This document shows positions 19,694-31,843 of a stretch of 64,000 bases of DNA, piece by piece. A model generated the notes under the pieces. That model made no database searches. It was not told the DNA's origin and saw nothing but the letters and a program-made list of their open reading frames with translations. Both the position numbers and the translations under genes were made by a program. Within the stretch, counting starts at the first letter, position 1. The number at the start of each line of letters is the position of its first letter. This DNA comes from Rhodosorus marinus (lineage: Eukaryota > Rhodophyta > Stylonematophyceae > Stylonematales > Stylonemataceae): NCBI GenBank assembly GCA_029953675.1, contig JAMWBK010000008.1, forward strand, positions 434,001 to 498,000, written 5' to 3'.

Positions 19694-22600
19694 ATGGTTG
19701 TAAACGTGCCTGTGACTTGGATAATGAGGGCAGCTGATGCTTCAGCTGAAGCCTCGCCTCTACAAGTTCTTCCGATTTGGTCTCTGTACCTTTTGGCGAT
19801 GGGATGTTTGTCACTGGCTGCGGTTGTGGCTGGGTTGACGCTTGGGCTGATGTCTTTGGACATGGTAGGTGGTTTGGGGATTGGAGATGTGTCTATTTTC
19901 TCGAAGTAAGGAGATGTTTTCTGATCTTTCGCGTCTTCTCATGGATGAATCTTTGTCCAGGTTGGACTGGAGATCCTTCAGTCTAGCAAAGAACCAAAGG
20001 AGCGAGAGCAAGCCACTCAGATTGCGGAAATTCGACGTGATGGAAACCTCTTGCTCGTTACGCTGCTCCTTACCAACACAATCGCAATGGAACTTCTCCC
20101 TCTTGTCCTCGACGCCATATTTCCAGGATCGATGCTTTCTCTCGTCCTTGCCGTTATTCTCGTCATGCTCTTTGGTGAAATCATTCCGCAGGTAGGATCA
20201 CGTTCTCGCGAAAACCAACACCCGAGATGTGGTTAAACGTCTAACCCATTCAGTGCTTCCTTTCTCACAGGCGGTCTGCTCGCGACACGCCCTCGAGATC
20301 GGCGCAATGTTCGTTGGACTCGTCAAGATCTTAAGATTTCTACTGTACCCGATCGCAAAGCCTATTGCAATATGCTTGGACGTCTTCCTCGGTATGCTTT
20401 ACTATCAACACGTAGAACGCGTGAATATTGATTCGATGATCTAACACAGTTTCCGAATGTTTTTTTGAACCCAAGGCCAAGAAATGGGACAGATATACAC
20501 CAGAGAGGAGCTAAAGGGTCTAGTAGACGTTCACAATCGAAACAAATATGGTGTTCTCACTTCAGATGAAGCGTCAATTCTAAAGGTAGACGTGAAACAT
20601 CAGCCGAAACCGCCTTCTCTTGAAGAAGGGCACCTTGACTAAACCCTCCTGTCCAACACCTCCCCCCAAACCCCAGGGCACACTCGATCTGGAATCCAAA
20701 AACGTCGCTCAGATCATGACAAAAGCAGAAAATGTCTTCATGCTGGACGTCGATGGTAAACTTGGACGAGATAACCTTAAGAGTATTCTGCATTATGGTA
20801 AGGACAGAACCCCTATCAAAGACAAAGACACACAATGTCTCTGCGTCACTTCCAAAGGCACGGTTGTCATGCCCCGAGTCAACCAGAGGCTCCTGGTAGA
20901 GGAGAACGGGGTAGTAAGGCTATGCTTGGCTTTGGTTTCTGGTGCTCTTCCAGATTGAAGCTTGTCAGCGGGATGACGTACTCAATACCATGAGCTTGAG
21001 TTCTTGCTCTGATCAAACTTTCCCGGGCTGCCCGGACTGTTTTATGCTATTCCAGGTCACTCTAGGGTACCCTTGTACCACGGGCAAAGATCGAACGTGG
21101 TTGGTCTGCTTCTTACGAAGCAGTTGATCCTGATTGATCCTGATGATGAGATTCCAGTAAGAGTATTCTTCACTTGTTCTTCTCGGGAGAGTGGGTCACC
21201 TAACCCGATTGAAAACTACCTTTTTAGATTCGAGCGATCTTCAACAAGAAGAAGAGGGCTCATAAGATCAAGGTAGCTCCTCCGGTTTGCGTATCAGCGG
21301 ATTGTAAGATTCATGAGCTTCTGAATGAGTTCCAAATAGGAAGGTCTCATCTGGCGATTGTGTACGACGACGTCTTGAAAGATGCAGGTACACGATGGAC
21401 TCTTCTTGAAATCTTGCAGTGCCTTGTTTCTTGGAAAAGTAGCTAAGCGTGGTTGGCTTTGTTTCCGATGTTTTGAACAGACTCGAGAAAGTTGCAGGGA
21501 ATCGTCACTTTGGAGGATATTATTGAGGAGATCTTACAGGTAGCAAACGTCTTTGTCGCGGTCGTTTCGAGGTCGTGGTGTCTAAGAGCTTGGAACCTTT
21601 TTTTTGCTTTTGGCTTGCTTTCTTTACCCTAGGAGGAGATTGTGGATGAGACTGACGTGTATCAAGACAACCAGTCTAGGAAGCCAGTTCTGACGAGGAA
21701 CAAGGACGGTAAGCGTGGAGTTCAATCTCCTCAGGACGTAGCGCTGGTGTTTCGGTGCCTAAAACGAGGATTGCCGGTTTTCCACACTTTTGCACAGGCC
21801 GACTGGTTCGCTCAACTCCACAGGCAGAAATCCTTGCCGCGCAAAGGCTCAAGGGAACGAATCATATCATAATTCGCGAGATTGATGTACAGGAGATGCA
21901 GCAGCCACTGCGGCAGATGCTGGACAGTAGCTACGGAGCAACTTCGTAAGTAGTTCCTGTGTTCCCTGTGCACGTTGAGCCGTTGGAAACAGTTGTTCAC
22001 GTGTTTCTCCATTCGCGTGTACTTATCTTCTCAACCGAACAGATCAAGCACATCTCGAGCTCCTCCCGCATGGACCCCGACCAAGTCTCAGAGAGTAATC
22101 CAGCTAGAAATTCCCCACCACCTCGCCGACGACCTGTCTTTGGACGGCGCTCAGAGCGCTGCTCGAGCATCTCAACCAGGCTTCGCCGAGCTAGTATGTA
22201 AGCTACTCTTTCAGGAACGTTTAGCTCGAGCTCGTGCCTGCAAAGTTCGACGAAGGGCTCATCGCGCTCTCCGCGTTTTCCTTTACTTTCTGCAATTCTG
22301 CAGCTTCAGGTGCCGAAGGACAAACGGGTGATGTGGTCCTGGACATGACGATGTCGGAGGAGCTTGAAATGGAAGAATCGACTTCTTCGAAGCAAAGTAC
22401 TTGGGTTAGTACAGCTTGATGCCACTCACTAGACCAGGATCGCGGACTAAGGCTGGTCTCCTACTTTGTAAAATGCTACAGAAATCGGCGTTAAAACCGG
22501 AAACATCCAGCACAATGGACGGGGACCCAACGTGGCGTCCTACAACAGCTCCTCCTCGGGTAGAGTACGACGAGGAAGATTGGGCGCCGACACAGATAGG

Positions 22601-22892
22601 AGCCAGTGGAAAATCTTCCTCAGCGATCCACGATATTCTTATGCCGCCGACGCCCCGACCAGGCACGGAAGCAGCGAAGAGGATGGAAGCCGAAGCCGCA
22701 AAGAATTTGCAAGACAAGGAGCGCTTTTCATTGGACAGTGCTAGTACCCAGCCTCAACCTGATGCACAAGATCCAAACGCACAAATCAGCCTGGGGCCCT
22801 TGTCAGGAGCGAGTGTGGGTGGTCAACCAAGCGTGAAAAAGGTACCCTCTAAACGACCTAAAAAGGGTAAGAAACGTGGAAAGAAAAACTAA
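19694..22892 (+). CDS. CNNM/ancient-conserved-domain (DUF21-CBS) membrane protein, 13 exons
   Basis: Exons 19694-19864, 19961-20191, 20271-20391, 20476-20585, 20677-20797, 21056-21156, 21228-21387, 21481-21539, 21633-21708, 21798-21945, 22043-22197, 22304-22404 and 22482-22892 give about 654 residues in phase. The DUF21 transmembrane domain (about residues 25-200) begins with LYLLAMGCLSLAAVVAGL and holds a second helix bundle with VLAVILVMLFGEIIPQ, the conserved GE-PQ hinge. A CBS pair (about 212-358) includes VPLYHGQRSNVVGLLL, HLAIVYD and LQGIVTLEDIIEEILQEEIVDETD, the family signature. The C-terminus is long, disordered and ends with a Lys-rich KKGKKRGKKN tail. CNNM proteins transport or regulate Mg2+ or other divalent cations at cell or organelle membranes. 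The exon 12 acceptor may instead be 22310. The CBS-DUF21 call is firm; the cation is unknown. Confidence 0.9.
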
Positions 22893-23067
22893 AGAGGAGA
22901 CTTCGACGTGGGCATACTGAAGAAACCATCCCTATCAAGTGAGAATGAACGACGGAAGATGCACTTAGCCATCATGCTTGAAGAGCGAGATGCCTTGTTC
23001 AGGCTAAACAGCTCGAGCCCAAGCAAAATCTTCTCTGGATCAATTGGTTGTTTGGTATATTTACTTT

Positions 23068-26000
23068 TCAATCTACTCTTCTGTACATGTATAAGTAGCC
23101 TAGATCCCTCGGTGGGTTCTTAGTTACGGCCACGTGATCGTCATTGTACAATATCCACTTGCCGCTCTTTTTCACGTGTGCGACGTAGTGTCCTACTTGG
23201 GTGTGCTTTCCAATATGGCTAATGAAGCCAACGAGCTCATAGCTTCCTTTCCCATCTGAAAGGCCTGAAGACATGTCGCAGAGAGAAGATTGTCATGAGC
23301 ACTTGTTCACTTTCTCGATCGGTTTTTCATCGAAGAGGTTGTGAACAGAACTCGGATCCCTACCATTGGCGTCCTGCTCCGAGCTCTGTTCCTGAGCTTC
23401 CTGATCAGAGTTTTTCAATTCTGCAATTGCTTGGTCCAGGTTGTCCATGCGACTGAATAACCAATCCGCGGCGCGTTCAATATTTCCGTCAGTTGCACCG
23501 AGAGCAGCTTCCGCTTGGATTGCCGTAAAGCCCATCGCCTCAAGATTAGAAACGTGCTCCTGGTCGATAGCTGGTTTCAATGGTACTTCTGGCGTTGCTT
23601 GCTCTACGATGGGGTTATTGAAGTCTGCATCGTTCATGTGTTCTAGTACCCAATTCATTCCCTCTTCAGTTCCAGCGTTCTTGGTCGCGACAGCTGCTCG
23701 CTTCGCTCCATTCTCAGAGAATCCCATTTCCGTCAGCTGCGCTACTATGGCAGCGTCAGGGACGATTGCCGGTGGTGCGGATGCTGATATTGCAGATAGT
23801 CCAGGTCAGTTGGAAGCTCGAAAGGCCTTCACCTCCGGGCAATCAAAAGCCTGATCGTGCAATCATACCTGTGTTTTCCGGGAGCTCTAATTCACCTTCC
23901 TGGATGCCAGCTCCCCTGTATGGCTCAAGTTCGAGTCTCTCAGGCGCCTCAACCAAAACGTCAAGCTTCACCGGAGTCCAATCCTCCGCAAACTGGAATC
24001 TCATCATTTGAAGGACGAGGTACTTGGGGAAGCTCGAAATGCGTAGACTAGTCAACGCAGTTCCCTTCTTCTCGGTCACAGGCGAGGTGAAGTCAGCTAT
24101 TTCCCGTTGTCTGAAGAAATGCTTCAGACAAGCTTCGAAGGGTACTTGGAGCTGTACTGGCTCTATTTCCTCTTGGTCATCTGCCGCCCCCGTTTCCAGT
24201 AGCTTCGCTCGCTTCTGCTTCCTCATCTCGTATTCCTCAACCACCTGTCCATGAAGAAAAAAGTGACCGGCCAAAGCATTTGGACTTCAAGTGAGCAAAC
24301 GGAACAATATGTAGCGTGCCGTAGCACCATCGCCCAGCGCAAAAACCTACCTCCTTGTTGACTGCCGCATCGGTTGTGATGAAAATCGGTAGCACATTGT
24401 CTGATCTCTTCCTATACTGCACCTGTTTGCTTTGGGTGTCCTCCAGCCTTTCCTCAAGCTCAAGTTTGAATAGATCAGAGGTTAAACCTGAATCCTCACT
24501 CCACCTTGAAGATCCCACACGCTCAGCCTTTAAGATCTGGTCGAGCAGGTGCTGGTAAAACTCCATCGCGTCCTGCTGCCCGCCAGTTGAGAACTCAGGG
24601 TGGTTTCGTCCGATAAGGCTCTTGAACATTCGGGGCCTCGGGCGAGGGAATAAACCCTCGAGATTCTGATTCGGAATGAGGTGGTCGAAGGGATGAGAGA
24701 CAAAATCAGCTGGGGTGAGCAAGTCGGCAGCGGCTCGCTACCACAACCGTGCTCTGATCCTACCTTGTCCGCGACAGATTTGTCCAGATACCGATTGGAC
24801 GAAAGCGCGACGGCAACCTTGGCAAGCTGTGTTATCAGGTCTTCCTCAGGGTTCTCTTGCGAGCTCGCAAACAGAAGATTCGCGCTGCCAAAGTACCTCC
24901 TCTCGAGTTCTGGCGCCGAGAACATCACTTGCAGTACGGAGTTCATATAACACGAGTTTCCAAGGTTCTCCAAGCCGACTAGACCGGCCCCAGTCACAGG
25001 CTCAAGCGTTTCATCGCCCTCCAGAATATGCTTGAACTCAAAACTCTGGTTCAAGTCCACCTCCATCTCGGACATCGTCCTGTCCGTCTTCTCCATTATC
25101 TAAAAAAAGCCAGATCATAATCAACCACAAGCGAGCCGGAGATCAGAGCCTCCATCCTCACCCAGTTGACACCTAACTAGAGGATTCCGCTAACGGAGTC
25201 CTCGACTACTATAAGAATCCAATAACTGAATGCGGTAAATTGGATTCTGCTAAAATCCTGCAGGAAACCAGTGATTTCTGGTCCAAAGCTGAAAGACGCC
25301 GTTAAGCTAGAACGCCGTTAATACGTACTTGCATGTTGATTCCCCAGTGAGCAAGGTGTTCAGCAAGTAAAGGATCAGCAACCATGTCATTTTCGTCTTC
25401 GGCGTAAGAGAAAACGTCTGCGCCGTGCGAGGTGATTGTCCCCAGCTTCACGCAGAGAGGATACCTTCCGTGAGGAAGAACAAGGACAGCAAGGGTCTGT
25501 CAGATCCAGCACTGCCTCGGCTATCATATTTGGACAGTCGGTAGCTTACATTTTTCCTGTTTCTTCGAAGTGCTTTAGAGCAGCCCCGCTTCCGCCAGTT
25601 CCGTCCCAGTTCTTCCTACCAGATCCGATGTATCCTGTCGAGAGGTTCAACCAGAGGTTCTCGGTCTTACCGCTGTCTTGGCATCGCCATGAAGATGGGT
25701 CTGGTGATATTCTGATGCCGTTGTCCAGCTGGATGAGGTTCTTCGCATATTTAGATTCTTGTCTTGTCTCCTCCCAATCAGCTCCTCCGGCATCAGCGAC
25801 CAGATCGTTTTCCGGAGCAGCTATTACTGCCGATGCGGCCGCCCGGACTATTTCTGGTAGCCTTTCGTTTGAAAACGGGATGGAGATTCTCTCCGGCATC
25901 AGAAAGATTGAAAACGACGTCGTTTCGTCAAAAACATCATCCTTCAACTGAAGCTTCACGCCGCCCGTGGAGTTCTGAGTCATGGTCGGTCCATTATCAC

Positions 26001-26250
26001 CCTCATCCTGTTGGTCTTTTCTCCGCCTGACCAGCTTCGTCTGCAGATACAATCTTGATCCAGTTTTTCTCAAGTACAAATCAAGGTAATCATACCCAAC
26101 AGATTGAAACGTAGATAGGGACGTAAACAATCCATTCTCACTCAAAGGAGAATCAAACGAAAACAGGCACTCAGATTTCAGCACTCTAATCCGTGCATCG
26201 GGAATCTCAACTCCTCCAATTGCCTCCCGGACCTTCTCAACATCCTCCAT
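23068..26250 (-). CDS. USP5: Ubiquitin-specific protease 5 (isopeptidase T), seven exons
   Basis: Exons 26250-25550, 25464-25329, 25099-24764, 24665-24351, 24244-23869, 23783-23364 and 23264-23068 make 826 residues, close to animal USP5. The enzyme disassembles unanchored polyubiquitin from its free end. A zinc-finger UBP domain (about 190-280: [16 protein letters not shown]...) spans exons 1-2. The catalytic Cys box [13 protein letters not shown] puts the nucleophile near residue 329. The [23 protein letters not shown] stretch is typical of the family. Two UBA domains ([13 protein letters not shown] and [18 protein letters not shown]) lie in exon 6, and the His box is GHYVAHVK near residue 787. 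The protein ends [12 protein letters not shown]. The exon 3-4 junction was chosen to give a 98-nt intron; nearer acceptors would leave introns under 50 nt. The gene converges with CNNM, 175 bp apart. Confidence 0.93.
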
Positions 26251-27763
26251 CCCACCTCACCAGACCTCTCCGAACCCTAAAAGATCCAAAACCCCCACAG
26301 ATCCGCGATTCTCAGAAACGAAGGAAGCAGCCTGGTCGATCCTGACCACAAAAACAAACAAAAAGCAAACCAAACTAAAACGCTTCTATACAAATACTCT
26401 CACAAAGCAAAAAGAGTGCCACCCAGCTCCCGCGAAAGCTTCTCCGCACCCCCACTCCCCCCTCAACCAATGGCAAACAGCACCCAAAAGACCTCCATCG
26501 ATACAACCAATGGACGAAACGCTTTTTAAAAAAATAAAAATGGTTATCAATCTAAATATCAATCTATAACTCGTATAATGATTGTATTCAATCGGTTTCA
26601 TATGGATTGTATTCAGTCATTTATTGAAGGCCGTTTCTGGGCTGAATGAATATGGTTTTGTTAACGTTCGACTAGGTCATGTTCCCAGTGGTGTATGTTG
26701 TCGCCGTTCTCTGTAGTGGTTGTTTTACCAAACTTTTCAGGTCTCGCTCTCTTGATCTCCATCATATTCTGTCGAAGGAGAGCTCTTGTTCAATCGTTCT
26801 TTATCCGAGGGAAACCCTGTTCAACTGAGGTGCGTGATGGAGAAATCCTCTGATTCATTTCAGCCAACCTACTAAATCTCCTTTGCGGAAACGATTTAGA
26901 CTTCAGGGTCCACCTTGAAAGGTCCACCTTGAGGAGTTGTCGATAAAGGGAGTCGCTGATGACACGCGTTCAACAAGCATGTGGAGTTAAGGCGCATGAG
27001 TGTCAAAAACAGCTCCGTCACGAGGCTGTCAAGACTTTGGGCGGCATTATGAGACACACGACAAGGCCAGCGAGAACCAAGACGTCTAAACGGCCAAACT
27101 AGACCATGATTGGAACTCAGGCATACATCTTCTCTCCGCCGCCCGATCAAACATGATTGTTCGCCCGCTAAAGTAAGTACTATTACGCGTTGACAGCCTG
27201 TCACAAAATGAAACTCTAGAATTTATTATGAAATTCTCCAGATCTTGAAGCCTTCTCGACAAGAAACGTGGATTCTTGCAGGAGACTGTGCGTCCTCGGT
27301 TTTTTTTTTGTATTAAATACGGATAACCGTTGGAAGAAAAATTGAATAGGATGGATAGCTTCAGGGTCGTTTGACGATTTTGAGGGGAGGGGCTTGTCCG
27401 GGTCACACACTTGCTAGCGTACTTCGGAGGTCGCTTAGGGTTTCTGGATGGTTTTACGTCAAAGTTGTCGTCAGCTGAAATGACCCCCCCCTCCCCCTTG
27501 CAATGTAGTAGATTATGTGCGCTCGAGCTCTGCGACTGTAACGCGTTCTAAAAGTGAGAAGTGGTCGTTGCTCCCTTGTTCAAACTCTCGCCTCAGAGAA
27601 GACAAGCTGGGAATACAGCTTGATGCGTGGAACTACTGAGGATCAGGTAGGTTTGTCAATTATCTCTTTCAGATTGTACTTTACTCTACGAACTTGTCTG
27701 CTGTACCATAAATAATGGGAAAAACCTATTGAAACCGCTCATTGAAATATCGAGCAAACGGCA
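26251..27763. other. Intergenic DNA, nothing firm
   Basis: About 1.5 kb between the USP5 start and the cyclotransferase stop. A 50-codon + frame from ATG 26679 begins with a hydrophobic stretch but matches nothing. The words TTGTATTCA and CCACCTTGA each occur twice close together. No gene is supported. Confidence 0.4.
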
Positions 27764-28330
27764 TTATGAACGAACAGCTGCTAATTCCATACGATTTGCC
27801 ACCTCGACTTTAGGGCGCAAGTGTCTCGGTACATACCTCCGGTCGAGGTACTCATCGTGATGTTCGGCTTCCAAAAGCTCTTCCGTATAGTTGCACTTGA
27901 GGTAGGCATATACTTCCGTGACATTGTCTCCATTGTGTACTTTCACAACCTTTCTAGTGTAGTTCACTCCGACACGCTCTAGCTCGTCCATCCTCGAAAG
28001 CATCTTGTCATCGACTCGAAACACTTCTCCCTTGACCTGGCTGCCTTCTCCCGGCCTGTGAAGGAGGTACGGGCTGAAAAATTCCCCGCCAATCACCAGA
28101 GGAAACTTCTCGTCGGTACGGAAAGTACCTTCGTAGTTCGCCTCTCGAAGAAGGTGATGGTTAGGAAACCCCCTCTTCAGGGTCCCATATACAAACACAT
28201 GATGTCTCTTCTCCTTCATTTTACCCATGCCAACCTTTCCAATATCTCTTCCCGTACAAACCACAGCCTCTCGAGCCCCGCCAGTGCTATAACCGGTCAC
28301 AACGAATCCACATCCACTGAACTCAGACAT
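27764..28330 (-). CDS. Gamma-glutamylcyclotransferase (GGACT/AIG2-like) family protein
   Basis: A single exon of 188 residues. The conserved core starts near residue 45 with the nucleotide-loop-like motif VFVYGTLKRGFPNHHLL, typical of the GGCT/GGACT/AIG2 fold. It continues through GEFFSPYLLHRPGEGSQVKGEVF and the MDELERVGVNYTRKVV segment, whose glutamate is the usual catalytic acid in the family. GGACT enzymes cut gamma-glutamyl-amine bonds to yield 5-oxoproline; other members act on gamma-glutamyl peptides. The first 40 residues are not conserved, so translation may instead begin at the internal MGKMKEKRHHVF. A TATA box stands about 115 bp upstream of the first ATG. The substrate is not determinable. 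Confidence 0.85.
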   Translation of the reverse strand: MSEFSGCGFVVTGYSTGGAREAVVCTGRDIGKVGMGKMKEKRHHVFVYGTLKRGFPNHHLLREANYEGTFRTDEKFPLVIGGEFFSPYLLHRPGEGSQVKGEVFRVDDKMLSRMDELERVGVNYTRKVVKVHNGDNVTEVYAYLKCNYTEELLEAEHHDEYLDRRYVPRHLRPKVEVANRMELAAVRS

Positions 28331-28445
28331 ATCAAAATTCTAAACCGATATAAGTTATTTCAACTTGAGACAGTTGCTAGCATCGACATCCAGCCTAGTC
28401 CCACATTAAGTCCCACCCTCCCGCAATCCTTGCCGCTATCATACC

Positions 28446-28453
28446 TTTATATA
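28446..28453 (-). promoter_or_regulatory. TATATAAA box of the cyclotransferase gene
   Basis: TATATAAA on the minus strand lies about 115 bp upstream of the ATG at 28330, a good distance for a core promoter with a short leader. Confidence 0.4.
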
Positions 28454-30121
28454 CCCCCTCACGCTACCTTCCATATTTCTCACGCTACCTCTATATGCCC
28501 TGTCGCTACCTCGCTCCAAATTCCCATTTGAACCAACAGAAAGTCTAAGACAAACCTCAAAAATCATAACAAAAAATCCCCACGGCAGATCCATCCAGGC
28601 CAACCTCACGGCAAAATCCAAACAGCAGATCCTTCCAATATCCAATTAATTAAGAGACAAAAAAGACTAACAACCACTAAAATTTCTTCGAAAACAAATA
28701 TTATCAATCACTATAAACCTCATTCTTAGACCCTCTTCAAAAGTATCCGCTCCTACATGTCAAATTTCAAGATACCCAGTACGGCGGATAATGACTGAGG
28801 TACTTTTTCTCCAATATTTTTGTTATGTCTCTTACTTAAACATAGTTTGGGGTTGTTCATGAGACTGGTGTCAAAACTTCATTGGGTATTCACACCAGCA
28901 GGACGTGAAACCATCTGATTGGTTGACCGATGTGGGCGAGCGACCTCAGGAAATATGACGTTCTTCGCTATTGATTGAAAATGGGAATAAAAATGATTGA
29001 AAAGGATTTTTGTCGGAATTCTTGCTCTAGAATTGAATAGTGATTATTTTTGAATCTGACAAACTGCTGTAAACAATTTAATGAATTTTCTATATTCACG
29101 ATATTCGTTTGCAACCGTCCGTTAGCGGACTTCAGCATATTCGAACTGATGTTCAATATCAGCACAAATTCTTTCCCAAAGGAATAAACCCCATTATTTT
29201 AGGTTGGTCTAACTTTAGAACCATCTAGACGAAAACGTTTAAATCTACTCCCCATCAACCTTGTTCTCCTTCTCCCTCCGCTCAGGATGTTGTGGTTCCG
29301 CCTGCGATGAAATCGGTGGGATCGTCGGACAGACTGTCGAATTTGCGCCAGCGGTCCTGACTCGGTTTGAATGTTGATTTGACTAGAAGCCATTGCTAGA
29401 TCAGGACCGCGCAGGCCGCTTGGGGAGGTACAAACAAGAATGGACTGATACCAGACCTGGCTGGGTTTCGTTCAGTGGGCCCTGCCTTTGAGAGTCTTGT
29501 CAGACAGCCAGTTGCGACAATTGGTGAGATTTCTTCATGTGGTCTCATCGCTTGGGCGTGAGTTTTTGAGGATTAAGGGTTGATTAACGGGTGTGAGGTT
29601 AAGGTCCACTACCGGAGGAAACTCGATTGGAAGAATTCCTTCGGGAGCTACAGGGGCAGGGCCAGGCACAGATGGCGGCGTATTGGTGGAAAGCTTACAG
29701 GTCCTGTTGACAGAGCTGCTGGGTGCTCAGGACAAGCAAATCGAACAGATGCGGACTGCGATAGCAAACCCAGCTCAGCGACCAGGGGTTGCCAAAGCTT
29801 GTGACGTGACATTCCACTGCGCCCCCTGTGATCGACGGGTACCTCCTTTCACCTCTGGTACCGACAACAACCCCGGCGGTGAGGTCTCCACCTTCCCACT
29901 ATCTCCTAACCCTAAGGTGAAAATCGTATCTACGGTATTTATCAACCCTTTGCTCCGGTTAAGTGTAGAAAATTGACCAATGTTGTAACCGTAAGCTTTA
30001 CTGGGCAGCTGCCTACTGCAGTAACCATTTCCCAAACATCGGTGCCTTCCTTTATTCGTACCCTGACCCCGAGCAACGACGGAGACCGGCGCCACAATAT
30101 CCACTACCCACGTAAGGTGGG
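28454..30121. other. Intergenic DNA grading into retroelement debris
   Basis: No supported gene. Between about 29200 and 29990 a minus frame (MASSQINIQTESGPLAQIR...) and a plus frame with a coiled-coil-like stretch (VLLTELLGAQDKQIEQMRTA) look like the gag region of a retroelement, but neither has a nucleocapsid zinc knuckle. The word CGACGGAGACCGGCGCCACAA near 30078 recurs, slightly changed, inside the inverted repeat that follows. Confidence 0.3.
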
Positions 30122-30605
30122 CATCTGTCCCCCCGAGCGCTGTACGAACAGTTGAGGTCCCGATATTATTGAAGAACCCTGAGGAGAGAAGTTCATGAAG
30201 CAGTCAGGAGGTGTCCGGGTCGCCAACTGCACCAGGGGCCGGCTCCCCGACGGAGACTGGCGCCACAACAGCCACTACCCACGGTCGCCTTGTTTTTCAG
30301 ATGGCACGTCTACTTCATCAGGCGATTATCAACGACGCCACGGGGTTTGGATCATGTACTTCTTTTTCTATTCGATGCGAGCGAAGAAAATACGTCGGTT
30401 CGAGCCCGATGAAGTCGACGTGCCATCTGAAAAACAAGGCCACCGTGGGTAGTGGATGTTGTGGCGCCAGTCTCGGTCGGGGAGCCGGCACCTGGTGCAA
30501 GTTGACGACCCGGACACTCCTGACTGCTTCATGAACTTCTCTCCTCAGGGTTCTCCAATAATATCGGGACCTCAACTGTTCGTACAGCGCCCGGGGGACA
30601 GATGT
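30122..30605. repeat. Inverted repeat (~200-bp arms) built from Ty3/gypsy integrase sequence
   Basis: The left arm at about 30122-30319 and the right arm at about 30409-30605 are reverse complements with few mismatches. For example, GATGGCACGTCTACTTCATC at 30300 faces GATGAAGTCGACGTGCCATC at 30409, and CTGTACGAACAGTTGAGG faces CCTCAACTGTTCGTACAG. The loop is about 89 bp. On the minus strand the right arm encodes the start of a Ty3/gypsy integrase: RSRYYWRTLRREVHEAV, HQVPAPRPR and FFRWHVDFIG. The left arm is thus a second, inverted copy of the same element piece. A transcript across it would fold into a long hairpin. Confidence 0.85.
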
Positions 30606-31534
30606 CTTACCGCTTTATGAGCGTCCGCCAGTAGGTCGTTTCGGTCCTCCGGCACTACCCTGTAAGTCAGTCTTCCGTCAGTTTCCTGATACAGAAGTCC
30701 TGTCCCTGCATCATGGACGACTCCGTCCATTTCCTGTTGGACGAACTTTTTCTCTGCTTTCGTTAGCTTGTTGGATACTTGCCTTCAATACTTGCGTCGT
30801 GACTACTGCAACCTCTAGGCTTTCTTGCCTATCTATCTCGATACGGCATCTGCTACGACGTTCATTCGACCCGGTAAGTGTTTGATTTCGTAGTCAAAAT
30901 TAGTCATATTCTCGCGTCATCCTTCTCGACGGGTTGTGCATCGTCTGGAGATAGGTGCGCACGCTGTTATCTACGGAGATGGTGAATTTAGTCCCCTCGA
31001 CGTAGTGTCGCCACCTTTCAACACAATATACTACCGCGAACATTTCTCGTTCGTGCGTAGCCAATGCCTGACGCGTCTGTAGTAACTTCAGAATTCAGGT
31101 CTTCTAGGTGCGGGAATGCCAGCACTGGTCCCGATGTCACCAGTATCTCAAAATCTTTCGATGGCCGGAATGGCGGCCGGAGTGACAACGAAGGGGCGTC
31201 CTTACTTCGGGAGGTCCGTCAACGGTGCTGCTATACAAGAGAAGGCGCGGATAAAGCGAGAAAGTATGGGCAGCCCCATAATGGACTTTACCCCTTTTAA
31301 AGTGTTCGGAAATTTGAGTTTCCGCACCGCAGCTACCTTGGCGTCGTCTGTGCAGAAAGTGCCTTCTGAGATCTTGAAGCCTAGGTATTCCACCTCTGTC
31401 ATCCCAAAAGACGCCGTTGCCCTGAGGAGCAGGGCAGAGGCGAGGAGGAGACGCCCACCAGAAAGTTTCACGCGGGCACGGTCACGCACATGAACAAGGA
31501 GAAGTTCATTCTTGATTCGGGAGCAACTGATCAC
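30410..31534 (-). mobile_element. Degenerate Ty3/gypsy pol fragment
   Basis: Reading the minus strand, the end of a reverse transcriptase appears first (VEYLGFKISEGTF, then DDAKVAAVRKLKFP, SIMGLPILSRFI, IAAPLTDLPK). An RNase H region follows at about 31060-30900 (EREMFAVVYCVERWRHYVEG, SVDNSVRTYLQ, LPGRMNVVADAVSR in a shifted frame). The integrase leader (EMDGVVHDAGTGLLYQE) and the integrase core start come after 30800. Stops and frameshifts interrupt it repeatedly, so it is dead. In the linker before the integrase domain, the expected cysteines of the zinc finger are replaced. No LTRs were located. Confidence 0.8.
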
Positions 31535-31840
31535 GTCTGCATAGTGGACGGTGCGTTTCAGAGTCCCAAGCGAACGATTGACACGGAGTTACATTAGGGG
31601 ACGGAAACACCAAGACTCTCAGCTAGGTGGGTGCCTTGGAATTGGACACACATGGAGGAGACACCCTGTGCTTGGCTGATACAATTTGCCTCCCACGAGG
31701 TGCGCTCAACGTCATCAGCTTTAGCAGACTTATGGAAAAGGGTTTTAGAGTTGGATCCGCAGGAAGAAGGGATTGAGTCGTAACCAAAGACGATATAGAG
31801 ATTTTTAAAGCTACAAGCAAATTCTGGTCTTTACTAGACG
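31484..31840 (+). mobile_element. Degenerate Ty1/copia protease fragment
   Basis: The plus strand encodes the copia aspartic protease signature ILDSGATDHVC with a downstream F, then a gapped VGALELDTHGGD stretch and LPRGALNVISFSRLMEKGF. This is the usual DSGA...LISVSRL order of a copia Gag-Pol. An in-frame TAG, a frameshift near 31620 and a TGA near 31778 break it. It abuts, and slightly overlaps, the gypsy remnant on the opposite strand, suggesting nested or recombined insertions. Confidence 0.7.
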
Positions 31841-31843
31841 GAC

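Noticed and set aside
22194-22224. Splicing CNNM exon 11 to a nearby acceptor at 22224
   Set aside because: The intron would be only 31 nt. A GTAAGC donor at 22198 with an acceptor at 22303 keeps phase and gives a normal-length intron.
24738-24763. 26-nt intron in USP5 between exons 3 and 4
   Set aside because: Too short for the spliceosome seen elsewhere in the window; the acceptor before 24665 is also in phase and gives a 98-nt intron.
25436-25951. 171-codon plus frame
   Set aside because: Antisense of USP5 exons 1-2; the minus strand carries the zinc-finger UBP domain.
26679-26828. 50-codon plus frame with a hydrophobic start
   Set aside because: Could be a signal peptide but there is no family match, conserved context or clear promoter; chance is likely.
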